Source: Penaeus vannamei (lineage: Eukaryota > Arthropoda > Malacostraca > Decapoda > Penaeidae). From it: DNA of 17,500 nt. The stretch covers positions 6,649,961 to 6,667,460 of the forward strand of contig NC_091571.1 of NCBI RefSeq assembly GCF_042767895.1, written 5' to 3'. A program made the position numbers and the translations under genes. Position 1 is the stretch's first letter. Each line of letters begins with the position of its first letter. Of this stretch, positions 8,111-16,550 are shown in pieces. The notes below the pieces were generated by a model. That model was not told the DNA's origin, made no database searches, and was given only the letters and a program-made list of their open reading frames with translations.

Positions 8111-9185
8111 AATAGCATCAGGTGGAGCCCGGGGAGGGACGGGGAGGAGGGGAGAGGAGGGACGGGGAGGAGGGGAGAGGAGGGAGGGGTTAAAGGGGAA
8201 TGGGGAGATGGGGCAGAGTGGGGGAGAGGAAGGGGGAGGGAGGAAGGGTCAAAAGGGCGAGGGGAAGGGGTATGGGGAAGTGGGGAGGGGAAGGGGGAGA
8301 AGACGGAAGGTGGGAGGAATGGAAGGGGACAAAGGGGGGAGGGGAAAGTGGAAAAGAAAGAAGGGAATAAGAGTACAGAAGAAGGAAGGACTGGAAGGAG
8401 AGCTGAAGGGAGGAAGAGGGGAACGAAGGGGGGAGTGTAGAGAAGCAGAGAGATAGAGCAAGAGGAAGCGGGGAGGAGGAGGAGGGGCAGTAGGGTAGGG
8501 AGGGCTTGGGTAGCATGGGTAGGGTGGGAGGTTGATTATCATCATTCATCAGGGTATCATTACCATCTCCTGGCAAGCTAATCCATACGTCTTGGCGCGT
8601 CTTGCTCAAGCGGTGGGGGAGGGAGGAGGAGGGAGAGGGAGGAGGAGGAGGGAGAGGGAGGAGGAGGAGGAGGAGAAGGGAGGGGGTAGGAGGAGGAGGA
8701 GAAGGAAGGGAGGAGGAGGAGGAGGAGGATGGGGAGAAGGGGGAGGGGGGGAGGAGGGAGGAGGTAGGGGATGGGAAGAAGGGACGGAGGGTGATGGGTA
8801 GGGAGGAGGTGGGAGAGAAAAAGGAGAGGGAGGGAAGGGGTGAAGGAGAGGAGGATAGGAAGGGGGGGAGGAGGGAGAAGGGAAGGTGGGAGACACAGAG
8901 GGGGGAGGGAGGGAAGGGGAGGAGGAAGGGATAGAAAGATGGAGGGAGAAGGAGGGGGGAGGGAGAGGAGAAGGAAGATAGGAGAGAGAGAGGATAGAGA
9001 GATGAAGGGGTGGGAGGGAGAGGAGAGAAGGGTAAGAGGAAAAGGGAGTGAGAGATGGAGGGAAGGGAAGGAGGGAGGAAGGGAAGTTTCAGACGAGACA
9101 AAGCAATATGAAGAGAAGAGAAGGCAGGGGATGGGGTAGGGGGGGGGGAGGAGACGGGACGAGGTGAATGGGTTAAGGGAGGAAA
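8111..9185. repeat. Polypurine (GGA/GGGA) tract of about 1 kb
   Basis: The top strand is nearly all G and A for more than a kilobase apart from a unique island at about 8526-8612. A 23-base tandem unit beginning GGGACGGGGAGGAGGGG occurs at 8136 and 8159. GGA trinucleotide blocks dominate 8615-8750 and mixed GGGA/GGAAG words the rest. Long Ser-Pro-Leu frames on the minus strand and Gly-Arg-Glu frames on the plus strand are repeat artefacts. Such tracts can form intramolecular triplexes. Confidence 0.9.
8526..8612. other. Unique island inside the polypurine tract
   Basis: About 85 bases of ordinary sequence (GATTATCATCATTCATC through GCGTCTTGCTCAAG) interrupt the purine tract. The island contains TAATCC at 8579-8584 and several ATC words. 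No gene or RNA structure is recognised. Confidence 0.5.
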
Positions 9186-9487
9186 AAATTTGCATAGAAG
9201 AAATAATTTGACATATGGCTTTAGGGAGTGTGGTTCGTTCCAAGTGGCCCAGCAATGTCAAGGGACAGAGAGACACTTGTCCAACATGTGGATATGTCCG
9301 GGTCTAAAAGGCGGCCATCAAAGAACGCGAAATTGGAGGGCTGTAGTTGTTAGGGAGAGGAGGGGGTGGGGGAGGGGAGGCAGGTGAGAGGAGGAGGGGC
9401 CAGAGAGGGAGGGGGACTTAGTCTTAGCAACTGAAAGGTATTTGCCCTCCCCTTTCTCAGGACCCCTTAAGAATGTATTGACATCAG
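9186..9487. other. Unique region with a short GA/GGA tract
   Basis: Unique sequence at 9186-9340 begins with TTTGCATA near 9189. A purine-rich stretch covers about 9350-9418, and unique DNA follows. No gene recognised. Confidence 0.4.
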
Positions 9488-9945
9488 TGTCCATGGGAGG
9501 AATAACTTGTTGCTGTACCATGCCAAGACACGTGTCCTCATTCCCTGTTGCCACACTAAGACACCTGTTATAATCTCCTGTTGCAACGTCAAGTCACCTT
9601 TAATAATCGCCAAGACACCTGTAAAAGTCCCGGTACCACTTCGAAGCATCTGTAATAATATCCTGTTGCACCGTCGACACCAGTAATAATCTCCAGTTAC
9701 TCCGTCAAGGCAATTGTAGTAATCCCCTTTTACAACGTCAAACACCTGTATCAATCTCCTGTTGCCACTCCAAGACATCTGTTGTAATCTATGTTGCCAT
9801 ATCAAATTACTTGTAATCTCTTGTTGCCACGTCAAGGCACCTGTCCTAATTCTCCTTTCACCACGCCGACACACCTGTAGAAATCCCCAATTACCACACC
9901 AAAACATCTGCAGTAATTTGTTGTCACGACTGCTTGTTTGTGAGT
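9488..9945. repeat. Degenerate minisatellite of about 32 bp carrying CACCTG E-boxes
   Basis: About a dozen diverged units resemble ACACCTGTAATAATCTCC followed by TGTTGCCACGTCAAG. Unit lengths vary from about 21 to 35 bases. The E-box CACCTG is intact at 9562, 9616, 9743, 9838 and 9872 and mutated in other copies (CATCTG, CACCAG, CACCTT). CACCTG is the core bound by Snail/ZEB zinc fingers and some bHLH factors. A 173-codon minus-strand frame spans the array and shows the repeat as WQQEI/GVL motifs; I regard it as a by-product. Confidence 0.8.
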
Positions 9946-9954
9946 TTGTCTCTA

Positions 9955-9987
9955 TGACGTCATTCTTGAAGTCTTTTCGTGACGTCA
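9955..9987. promoter_or_regulatory. Two perfect CRE palindromes (TGACGTCA)
   Basis: TGACGTCA occurs at 9955-9962 and 9980-9987, 25 bases apart start to start. The pair forms an inverted repeat extended on the outer sides (TATGACGTCA ... TGACGTCATA). This is the full consensus for CREB/ATF bZIP dimers. About 0.27 copies are expected in the whole window by chance, so two within 33 bases stand out. Function is inferred. Confidence 0.5.
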
Positions 9988-10260
9988 TAGGTGCAGTGTT
10001 TGCCTCTCTGCCACATCGGATTTGGATAGTATCGTAAGGAGGGAAATACTATCCTTTATATATCCATCTATTTATCTGATTGATTTTTTATTTGTTCTTA
10101 TCGAGAGAATAAGAGGTGAAAATTTAAGAATTTTCTTAATATTGTTAGATAACAAGACCCCTGTATTGGTTATTGGCTATGTGTTCAAATTAGTGAAGGT
10201 TTCTACGACTAGATGTAGTCCGGCTTGTTTGTTCAATATAGTGGTTGAGGTGAAGTAGTG
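9988..10260. other. AT-rich unique region
   Basis: Unique sequence without repeats. The longest plus-strand frame (10022-10258, 78 codons) has no recognisable domain and no supporting splice or promoter signal. I see nothing else. Confidence 0.35.
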
Positions 10261-10540
10261 TTGGCAGAGATGGTATCTGAGATGGTGGGAGATGATGGTA
10301 GGGGTCTTATCAGAAATGTCGTTGAGGTGGTAAAGATGAAGGATTGTTATCAGAAATGGTAGTAAGTAGTTATGGAGGTGCCAGTATAGTGGTTAGTGGT
10401 AGATGGCAAGAATTGGCAAGAAAGATAATGATTATGGTGGTAATAATACAAGTGGAGTATCTCTAACAGAAATGGTAGCAGATGGTAGATGACATACAGC
10501 TATAGGAAGTGGTGGATATGCATTGTTGTCAGTGATGGTT
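10261..10540. repeat. Degenerate ATGGTAG/TATCAGAAATG repeat
   Basis: Words such as TTATCAGAAATG (about 10308 and 10348), AACAGAAATGGTAG (10467) and GGTAGATGG recur irregularly on the plus strand. The same ATGGTAGT words reappear at 10795-10850, so the purine tract at 10541 probably sits inside one older repeat field. Confidence 0.6.
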
Positions 10541-10738
10541 ATGGGGAAGGAAGAGGGAGGGAGGAGGAGGAGAAGGAAGAGGGAGAGAGGAGGAGGAGAA
10601 AGAAGAGGGAGAGAGGGAGGAGGAGGAGAAGGAAGAGGAGGAGGAGGGAAGGAGGGAGGAGGAGAAGGAAGAGGGGGACAGGAGGAGGAGGAGGAGAAGG
10701 AAGATAGGGAGAGGAGGAGAGAGGGAGGGAGGAGGAGT
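10541..10738. repeat. Polypurine (GGA)n-rich tract
   Basis: Almost pure purine, built of GGAGGAGGAG, GAAGGAAGAGGG and GAGAGAGG words. An AGGAGGAGAAGGAAGAGG motif recurs three or four times at about 30-40-base intervals. Confidence 0.85.
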
Positions 10739-10855
10739 ATGGTAGGTAATGCGAGAAGCCAAGTACTATAAACAGAAAAGGCAAAAGGTGATAGAGATGG
10801 TAGTACTAGGTAAAGGTAGATGGTAGTAGAGGTGGTTTATGGTGGCAAAGGAAGC
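10739..10855. repeat. Continuation of degenerate ATGGTAG repeat
   Basis: ATGGTAG and GGTAGATGGTAGT words at 10795-10840 match those before the purine tract. The first 50 bases are unique. Confidence 0.45.
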
Positions 10856-10984
10856 AGCTTCGGAGCCCCAGGAGGTCCTCTGGTTACGCCCCTCCTATCA
10901 GGCCGCAGTGTCAGGATACCGGGCGAAGGGTGGGCGGACGTCACTCACGCCTGTCTCGCTACCGGAGTCTACCGGGTTGACGGG
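10856..10984. other. Short CpG-containing unique island
   Basis: About 130 bases of complex, CpG-bearing sequence lie between two purine-rich repeat fields. It includes GACGTCA near 10938 (a CRE-like core, GGACGTCA) and a tandem ACCGGAGTCTACCGG. No gene is visible. Confidence 0.4.
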
Positions 10985-11640
10985 GGAGGTGGAAGATTGA
11001 GAGGAGGAGGTTGAGGAAAGAATTGGTAGGAAGGGGGGGTGAGGAAAGAATTGATGGGGGACGTTGAAGATAGAGAGGAGGAGGTTGAGGAAAGAATTGA
11101 TGGGAATGGGGGTGAGGAAAGAATTGATGGGAAGGGGGGGATGAGGAAAGAATTGATGGGAAGGGGGGGTGAGGAAAGAATTGATGGGAATGGGGGGGGT
11201 GAGGAAAGAGTTGATGGGGGGAGGTTGAAGATAGAGAGGAGGAGGTTGAGGAAAGAATTGGTAGGAAGGGGGGGGGGTGAGGAAAGAATTGATGGGAAGG
11301 GGGGGTGAGGAAAGAGTTGATGGGGGAGGTTTAAGATAGAGAGGAGGAGGTTGAGGAAAGAATTGGTGGGAAGGGGGGGGGGGTGAGGAAAGAATTGATG
11401 GGGGGAGATTTAAGATAGAGAGGAGGAGGTTCAGGAAAGAATTGATGGGAAGGTGTGTGGTGAGGAAAGAATTGATGGGAAAGGGGGGTGAGAAAAGAAT
11501 TAATGGGGGGGGGGTTGAAGATAGAGAGGAGGAGAGTTAAAGAAAGATTTGGTGGAAGGAGGGGGGAGGGGGAGTTGATGAAAGAATTGATGGGAGGGGG
11601 AGGAGGTTGAAGATAGAGAGAAGGTTGGCTGGGTTGATGA
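10985..11640. repeat. Two-level minisatellite (GAGGAAAGAATTGATGG unit)
   Basis: The basic unit of 26-28 bases contains GAGGAAAGAATTGATGG plus a G run of varying length. A second element, GAAGATAGAGAGGAGGAGGT, appears at 11066, 11227, 11332, 11411, 11517 and 11609. Spacings of 161, 105, 79, 106 and 92 bases mostly differ by about one or two basic units. This indicates higher-order cassettes with a variable number of inner copies. An open frame of ERIDGNGG type is repeat-derived. Confidence 0.92.
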
Positions 11641-11745
11641 AGGTGATGGTGAGGGTTTTCTTTATCCTTTTGTGTGACGTGACTGATGGATGGATGAAGG
11701 AAGTTTGAGGGTAATGGAGTCACTTTTGTTCGTGGTGGATGCGGG
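11641..11745. other. Short unique spacer
   Basis: About 100 bases containing TGTGTGACGTGACTGATGG, a CRE half-site, and no other recognised feature. Confidence 0.35.
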
Positions 11746-11783
11746 TGTGTAGGAGAGAGAGAGGGGGAGGGAGAGTGAGAAAT

Positions 11784-11815
<32 letters not shown>

Positions 11816-12115
11816 CGAGAGGAGGAGACTGAGAGAGAGAGGGAGAGAGACAGAGAAAGAGAGAGAGAGAGAGAGAGTGAGAGAGCGAGAGGGGGGAGGG
11901 AGACTGAGAGAGAGAGAGGGAGAGAGACAGAGAGAGAGAGAGGGAGAGAGACAGAGAGAGAGAGGGAGAGAGACACACAGAGAAAGAAAGAGAGTGAGAG
12001 AGAATACGAGAAAGAGAGTGAGAGAATACGAGAGAGAAAGAGAGAAGGACAGAGTGGGAGAATACAAGAGAGAGAGAGAGAAGGAGAAAGAAAGAGAGGA
12101 AGGGAAAGAAAGAGA
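11746..12115. repeat. (GA)n-rich compound microsatellite
   Basis: A GA-dominated tract interrupted by GAC, GGG and GAAA. A GAGGGAGAGAGACAGAGAG block repeats at about 26-base intervals between 11910 and 11970. A GAGTGAGAGAATACGAGA block recurs at about 11992, 12015 and, degenerate, 12054. Long Arg-Glu (plus) and Ser-Leu (minus) frames are artefacts. Confidence 0.93.
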
Positions 12116-12486
12116 GGTGACTTCCTGGATCCCACGCGAGAGAGGAGTGGGTGCCTGGCCGAGTGATTTACGCCAAGCACTTATGAATGTGAGAGAAAGA
12201 GAGGAATGGATGGGAAAGAGTCGGAGTTTCGAGACGCGCGAGCGACGAGAGACTGGGAAGTAATAGCTACGAGTTTGCAAGAATGGGGGAAACACGAGAG
12301 CCGCCTGCGATGTTGTTGTTGTTGTGGTCATTGTGGTTGTTGTTGTTGTCTTTAAGGTGGGGGATTTGTGGTCGTCTGTCTGTCCTTGGGTTCGACTGCA
12401 TCCGTATTTGGGTCTATCGATGCAGGGGTGTATATCTATCTAGGCCTGTTCATATCTGATCATTTGCCTCACTGTATATATCCATC
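12116..12486. other. Unique segment with a short (GTT)n repeat
   Basis: Complex CpG-bearing sequence fills 12116-12300. A (GTT)4 TGGTCATTGTG (GTT)4 block lies at about 12311-12351 with near mirror arrangement. The remainder to 12486 is ordinary. No coding signal recognised. Confidence 0.45.
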
Positions 12487-12800
<314 letters not shown>

Positions 12801-13254
12801 AGGGGGGCGGGGGTGAGTAAGGGAGGTGCATGAGCAAGCGCAGTTGTGTGCAAGTGTGTAGATAGATATTCTGTAAATAATTTACTTACAAAAAAGAAAT
12901 CAACATAAACTGGAGATACTGATACGTCATTAGACCTTTTTTTTCTCTTTTTCTCTTTTTTTTTGTCTCTTCCAAACTCGTACGAACAAGAGATAACACA
13001 AACAGACAAAAACAGACAGATAAACCGGCATAACAAACCTACACAGCATCCCTAACGCCCTTGAACATTTCTCAGGATTCACCCGCATCCTTCCTGAGAT
13101 CCCGGGAACGCGTTGCAAGCCCGAGAGGCGTTGCAACGTGTCCTGGCGTCATCTGGTCCCCTCTGGCCTCCTCCCTGCGGAATGTTGCACACGTATCTAC
13201 ATGAATCTCAAAACGCACACGCATTCGGAATTATTTCATTTTGATTTTTTTTTT
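12801..13254. other. Unique region with a GCGTTGCAA direct doublet
   Basis: An AT-rich part (12850-13020) with T runs near 12940-12965 is followed by a CpG-bearing part (13030-13200). GCGTTGCAA occurs at about 13110 and 13128, and a related TGTTGCACACG near 13183. No gene recognised; a minus-strand frame over 12930-13136 has no domain. Confidence 0.4.
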
Positions 13255-13346
13255 AATTCTTTTTTTTGGGGGGTTGTGGGGGGTGGGGGGTAGGAGGGAG
13301 GTGGAATGTGTTTGTTTTCTGATGTGGGCGTGATTTTATGAGTGTG

Positions 13347-13424
<78 letters not shown>

Positions 13425-13570
13425 TCTTTCAGTGTGTGTGTGTATTTATTTATTTTTTTGGGGGTGGGGGTAGGAGGGTGGAGTGTGATTGTTTTCTGAT
13501 GTGGGCGTGATTTTATGTGTAAGTATGTGTTTGTCATTCTGTGTTTGTGTGTATGTTGTCAGTATTGTGT
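13255..13570. repeat. Tandem duplication of about 177 bp with (TG)n expanded in one copy
   Basis: The 29-base block from TTGTTTTCTGATG to CGTGATTTTATG is identical at 13312-13340 and 13489-13517 (offset 177). Both are preceded by T runs, G runs, TAGGAGGG and a GTGGA/GTGTG region, and followed by TG-rich DNA ending in TTTGTC(T/A)TTC. Copy 1 contains a (TG)n run of about 80 bases (13342-13421, few T interruptions); copy 2 has only TGTGTAAGTATGTG at that place. Confidence 0.85.
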
Positions 13571-13668
13571 GTGTTTTTGTTTACATCTGTGTAGGTGTGT
13601 TTCTATGTGCACGTGCAGTTGTACATATGAGAACATTTCATGTGCACGTGTGTAGATGTACAAACAAA
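13571..13668. repeat. Nested inverted repeats enclosing two ATGTGCACGTG words
   Basis: TTGTACAT (13619-13626) and ATGTACAA (13656-13663) are a perfect 8-base inverted pair. An outer arm TTTTGTTTACATCT (13574-13587) matches AGATGTACAAACAAAA (13654-13669) with a 2-base bulge; the two pairings compete for the same right arm. ATGTGCACGTG occurs at 13605-13615 and 13640-13650, each with the E-box CACGTG. Confidence 0.6.
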
Positions 13669-13880
13669 AGAAAAAATCTCGCGTGTGTAGTTCAGTGTGT
13701 TTAAATGGCCATTCGCCGACGGCCCGAGACATGGCCACTCTCGCTGAAAAAAAAAGAAAAAAAAAACACATTTGCAAGAATCGAATGGAAATTTCCGTCG
13801 TGACAATTAAACGAGGATGACCACGCGTCGAAGGCTGCGTGCGAAGGAGGTGGAAGGGGGAAGGAAGAGAGGATTCCATT
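13669..13880. other. Unique segment with an A-rich run
   Basis: CpG-bearing unique DNA with GGCCATTCGCCGACGGCCC near 13708 is followed by an A-run with one G (13747-13766), then ordinary sequence. No gene is supported. Confidence 0.4.
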
Positions 13881-14310
<430 letters not shown>

Positions 14311-14341
14311 AAGGAGACTATATTGAATAGCCTCTTGCCAC

Positions 14342-14380
14342 ACTGTCATGCCTACTTGTCATGCCCACTTGTCATGCCAC
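14342..14380. repeat. 13-bp tandem repeat, three copies
   Basis: ACTTGTCATGCCC-type units occur three times in a row: ACTGTCATGCCT, ACTTGTCATGCCC and ACTTGTCATGCC. They lie in the unique spacer between the (CT)n and (GA)n arms. Confidence 0.85.
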
Positions 14381-14429
14381 TGGAATATGGAATCTTGGGA
14401 GAAAATGGACGTAGCATACTAATCACTAC

Positions 14430-14472
<43 letters not shown>

Positions 14473-14473
14473 G

Positions 14474-14568
<95 letters not shown>

Positions 14569-14690
14569 GAGGGATAGAGAGATAGAGAGAGAGAGATGGA
14601 GGGAGAGAAGAGAGAGAAATAGAGGGAGAGAGAGAGAGAGAGAGAGAAAAGAGAGAAGAGAGAGATAGAGATAGAGATAGAGAGAAATCC
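14430..14690. repeat. (GA)n tract with AAATAG/GATAGA interruptions
   Basis: Nearly pure GA runs at 14435-14467, 14477-14564 and 14625-14665 are separated by AAATAGGAGG, AAATAGAGGG and GATAGAGATAG words. It is the complementary partner of the (CT)n at 14121-14231. Confidence 0.95.
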
Positions 14691-14840
14691 ATAATAGGCA
14701 TAAATCCGCCTCTATTTCGTTCTCATTACCTCTCTATTTTTATTCGAAAATGAGAAGATAAGATGACGAGAACAGAACGGAGAAAAAGAAGATAATGATG
14801 TGACGAAGGAATAAAGAAGAATCAGAAAGATAAAAGGGAG
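14691..14840. other. Purine-biased unique spacer
   Basis: A/G-biased but non-periodic DNA between the GA tract and the 78-bp minisatellite. No feature recognised. Confidence 0.35.
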
Positions 14841-14844
14841 AAAT

Positions 14845-15222
14845 GGAAAAAAAGAAAACGAAGAAACAAAACGAAGACGAAGAAAAGGAAGAAGGAGGAG
14901 GAGAAACAGAGTGATCCGGAATGGAAAAAAATGCGAAGAAACACAAAACGAAGACGAAGAATACGAAGAAGGAGGAGGAGAAACAGAATGATCCGGAATG
15001 GAAAAAAATGCGAAGAAACAAAACGAAGACGAAGAATACGAAGAAGAAGAAGGAGGAGAAGCGGAGTGATCCGGAATGGAATAAAATGCGAAGAAACACA
15101 AAACGAAGACGAAGAAAGGGAAGAAGAAGAAGGAGATCCGGAATTGAAAAAAATGCGAAGAAACAAAACGAAGACGAAAAATACGAAGAAGAAGAAGGAG
15201 GAGAAACGGAGTGATCCGGATC
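14845..15222. repeat. Purine-rich 78-bp minisatellite, about five copies
   Basis: GATCCGGA marks unit ends at 14913, 14990, 15068, 15135 and 15213 (periods 77, 78, 67, 78). Units contain AAATGCGAAGAAACA, ACGAAGACGAAGAA and GAAGGAGGAGGAGAAAC. Copies are very similar except for an 11-base deletion in one. Since 78 is 26 codons, Lys-Arg-Glu (plus) and Phe-Ser (minus) frames stay open over several copies. The last copy ends in the palindrome GGATCCGGATCC-like GATCCGGATCC. Confidence 0.92.
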
Positions 15223-15715
15223 CGTAAGCGAGCGCCGGCGACGACTCCTGGTCAGCGGCAGCCATAATTGTCACGCCACTACCGGAGTCTGTCACTTCCC
15301 TCCTTGCAAACTCGAGTGAAATGGAAGAAAAAAAGAATAAATAAAAAAAGAAGGAGAAGAGAAAGACGTAAGAAGGAAACGTACAAAGAAATTGAACAGG
15401 ATATACAGTCCAATCTGGGCCATTTTTATTCGTTTTTTTTTTTGTGTGTGTTAATGCAACATCAAGGGGAATTGTTGCAAGAGTCGATCTGCAGTTTAAT
15501 CGAGGTGATTTTTTTCCCCAGAGGCGAAAGTTGCAAAAAAATAAAAGGGATCCGTTGCAAGTGGTCTCCATTGTCACTTCTGCGATAGGGATAGTTAATT
15601 GGCGTTATTAGTGGGGGTTAGTGGAGCGGAGAGCAACAGGGTCGCTTTCTACGCTGTTTATTGCCCCGCGGTACGTCGGCTAGGAGAGGGGGTGGGGGCG
15701 GGGGGGGGAGCAAAA
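15223..15715. other. Unique region containing three GTTGCAA words
   Basis: Complex sequence with CpG at 15223-15300, an A-rich stretch (15320-15360), T runs near 15430, and GTTGCAA at 15474, 15530 and 15554. A G run ends it near 15705. A minus-strand frame extends into this region from the adjacent minisatellite; its unique part has no recognisable domain. Confidence 0.4.
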
Positions 15716-15890
15716 GAAAGAAAGCACGAGACAGGCAGACAGACAGACAGGTAGGCAGGTAAACAGGCATCTCTGTATGTGAGTGTAGAAAGCACGAGAC
15801 AGGCAGACAGACAGACAGGTAGGCAGACAGGCATCTGTATGTGAGTTTGTGTGTGTGTGAGTGTATGTGTATGTCTGTATGCTTGTAGGT
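15716..15890. repeat. 68-bp tandem duplication containing GACA repeats, then TG-rich DNA
   Basis: AAAGCACGAGACAGGCAGAC starts at 15721 and 15789, a 68-base tandem duplication. Each copy holds (CAGA)n, GGTAGGCAG, GGCATCT and TGTATGTGAG. The second copy is several bases shorter. Degenerate TG repeats follow to about 15890. Confidence 0.9.
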
Positions 15891-16034
15891 GTAACTTTGC
15901 GTGTGCTTCATTACTGCACGTTTTGTGAGTTTTTTCTTCGCCTGTGCTTTTAGCAGGTGATAACGTGTTCTACTGTATTTCTCTTGCTTAATTTCTCATC
16001 ATATCCCTTGTTGTTGATGATCGGTTCTTAGAAC
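15891..16034. other. Unique spacer
   Basis: About 145 bases of unique, slightly T-rich sequence. No feature recognised. Confidence 0.4.
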
Positions 16035-16550
16035 ACCTTCACCTGAACCTCAGCCTACTCCAACTTCACCACAAACTTCTCTCATCCCCCCTAAGTACCA
16101 CACCATTATCACAAACTTCTTTCACCACCAAAAACATCATCATTATCACAAACTTCCTTCACCACCACCAACTACATCATTATCACAAACTTCTTTCGTC
16201 ATCCCTATCGGCCACACCATCATCTCACAAACTTCTCTCACCACCACCACCTTCCACATCATCACAAATTTCATTCACCACCACAGCTTACCACATCACA
16301 ACCAACTTCGTTCATCACCCATTCCATCCCCACCGTCACTACAAACTTCTCTCACCACCACCACCTACCACATCATCACAAACTTCATTCACCACCACAG
16401 TTTACCACACCACCACAACCAACTTCGTTCATCACCCCTTCCATCCCCACCATCACCACAAACTTCTCTCACCACCACCACATCATCACAAACTTTATTC
16501 ACCACCACCAACTTCGCTCATCAACGCCACCACAAACTTCCTTCCCTTCC
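16035..16550. repeat. CACAAACTTC / CACCACCA minisatellite with higher-order period
   Basis: A unit of about 38 bases contains CATCATCACAAACTTC followed by TCACCACCACCA. ACAAACTTCTCTCACCACCA marks a larger repeat at 16226, 16340 and 16457 (periods about 114 and 117), so three units form a higher-order block with the variants CAAACTTCTCTC, CAAA(C/T)TTCATTC and CCAACTTCGTTC in order. The strand is nearly free of G. Since 38 and 115 are not multiples of three, long frames are absent. Confidence 0.9.

Noticed and set aside
8190..9276. Long Ser-Pro-Leu frames on the minus strand (303 and 232 codons)
   Set aside because: Direct translation of a polypurine tract; repeat artefacts.
9467..9988. 173-codon minus-strand frame with WQQEI/GVL-like repeats
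   Set aside because: The repetition mirrors the DNA minisatellite and unit lengths vary, some not divisible by three. Selection for a protein is unlikely.
14822..15577. 251-codon minus-strand frame, Phe/Ser-rich
   Set aside because: Most of it is the 78-bp minisatellite read in frame. The unique N-terminal part shows no domain.
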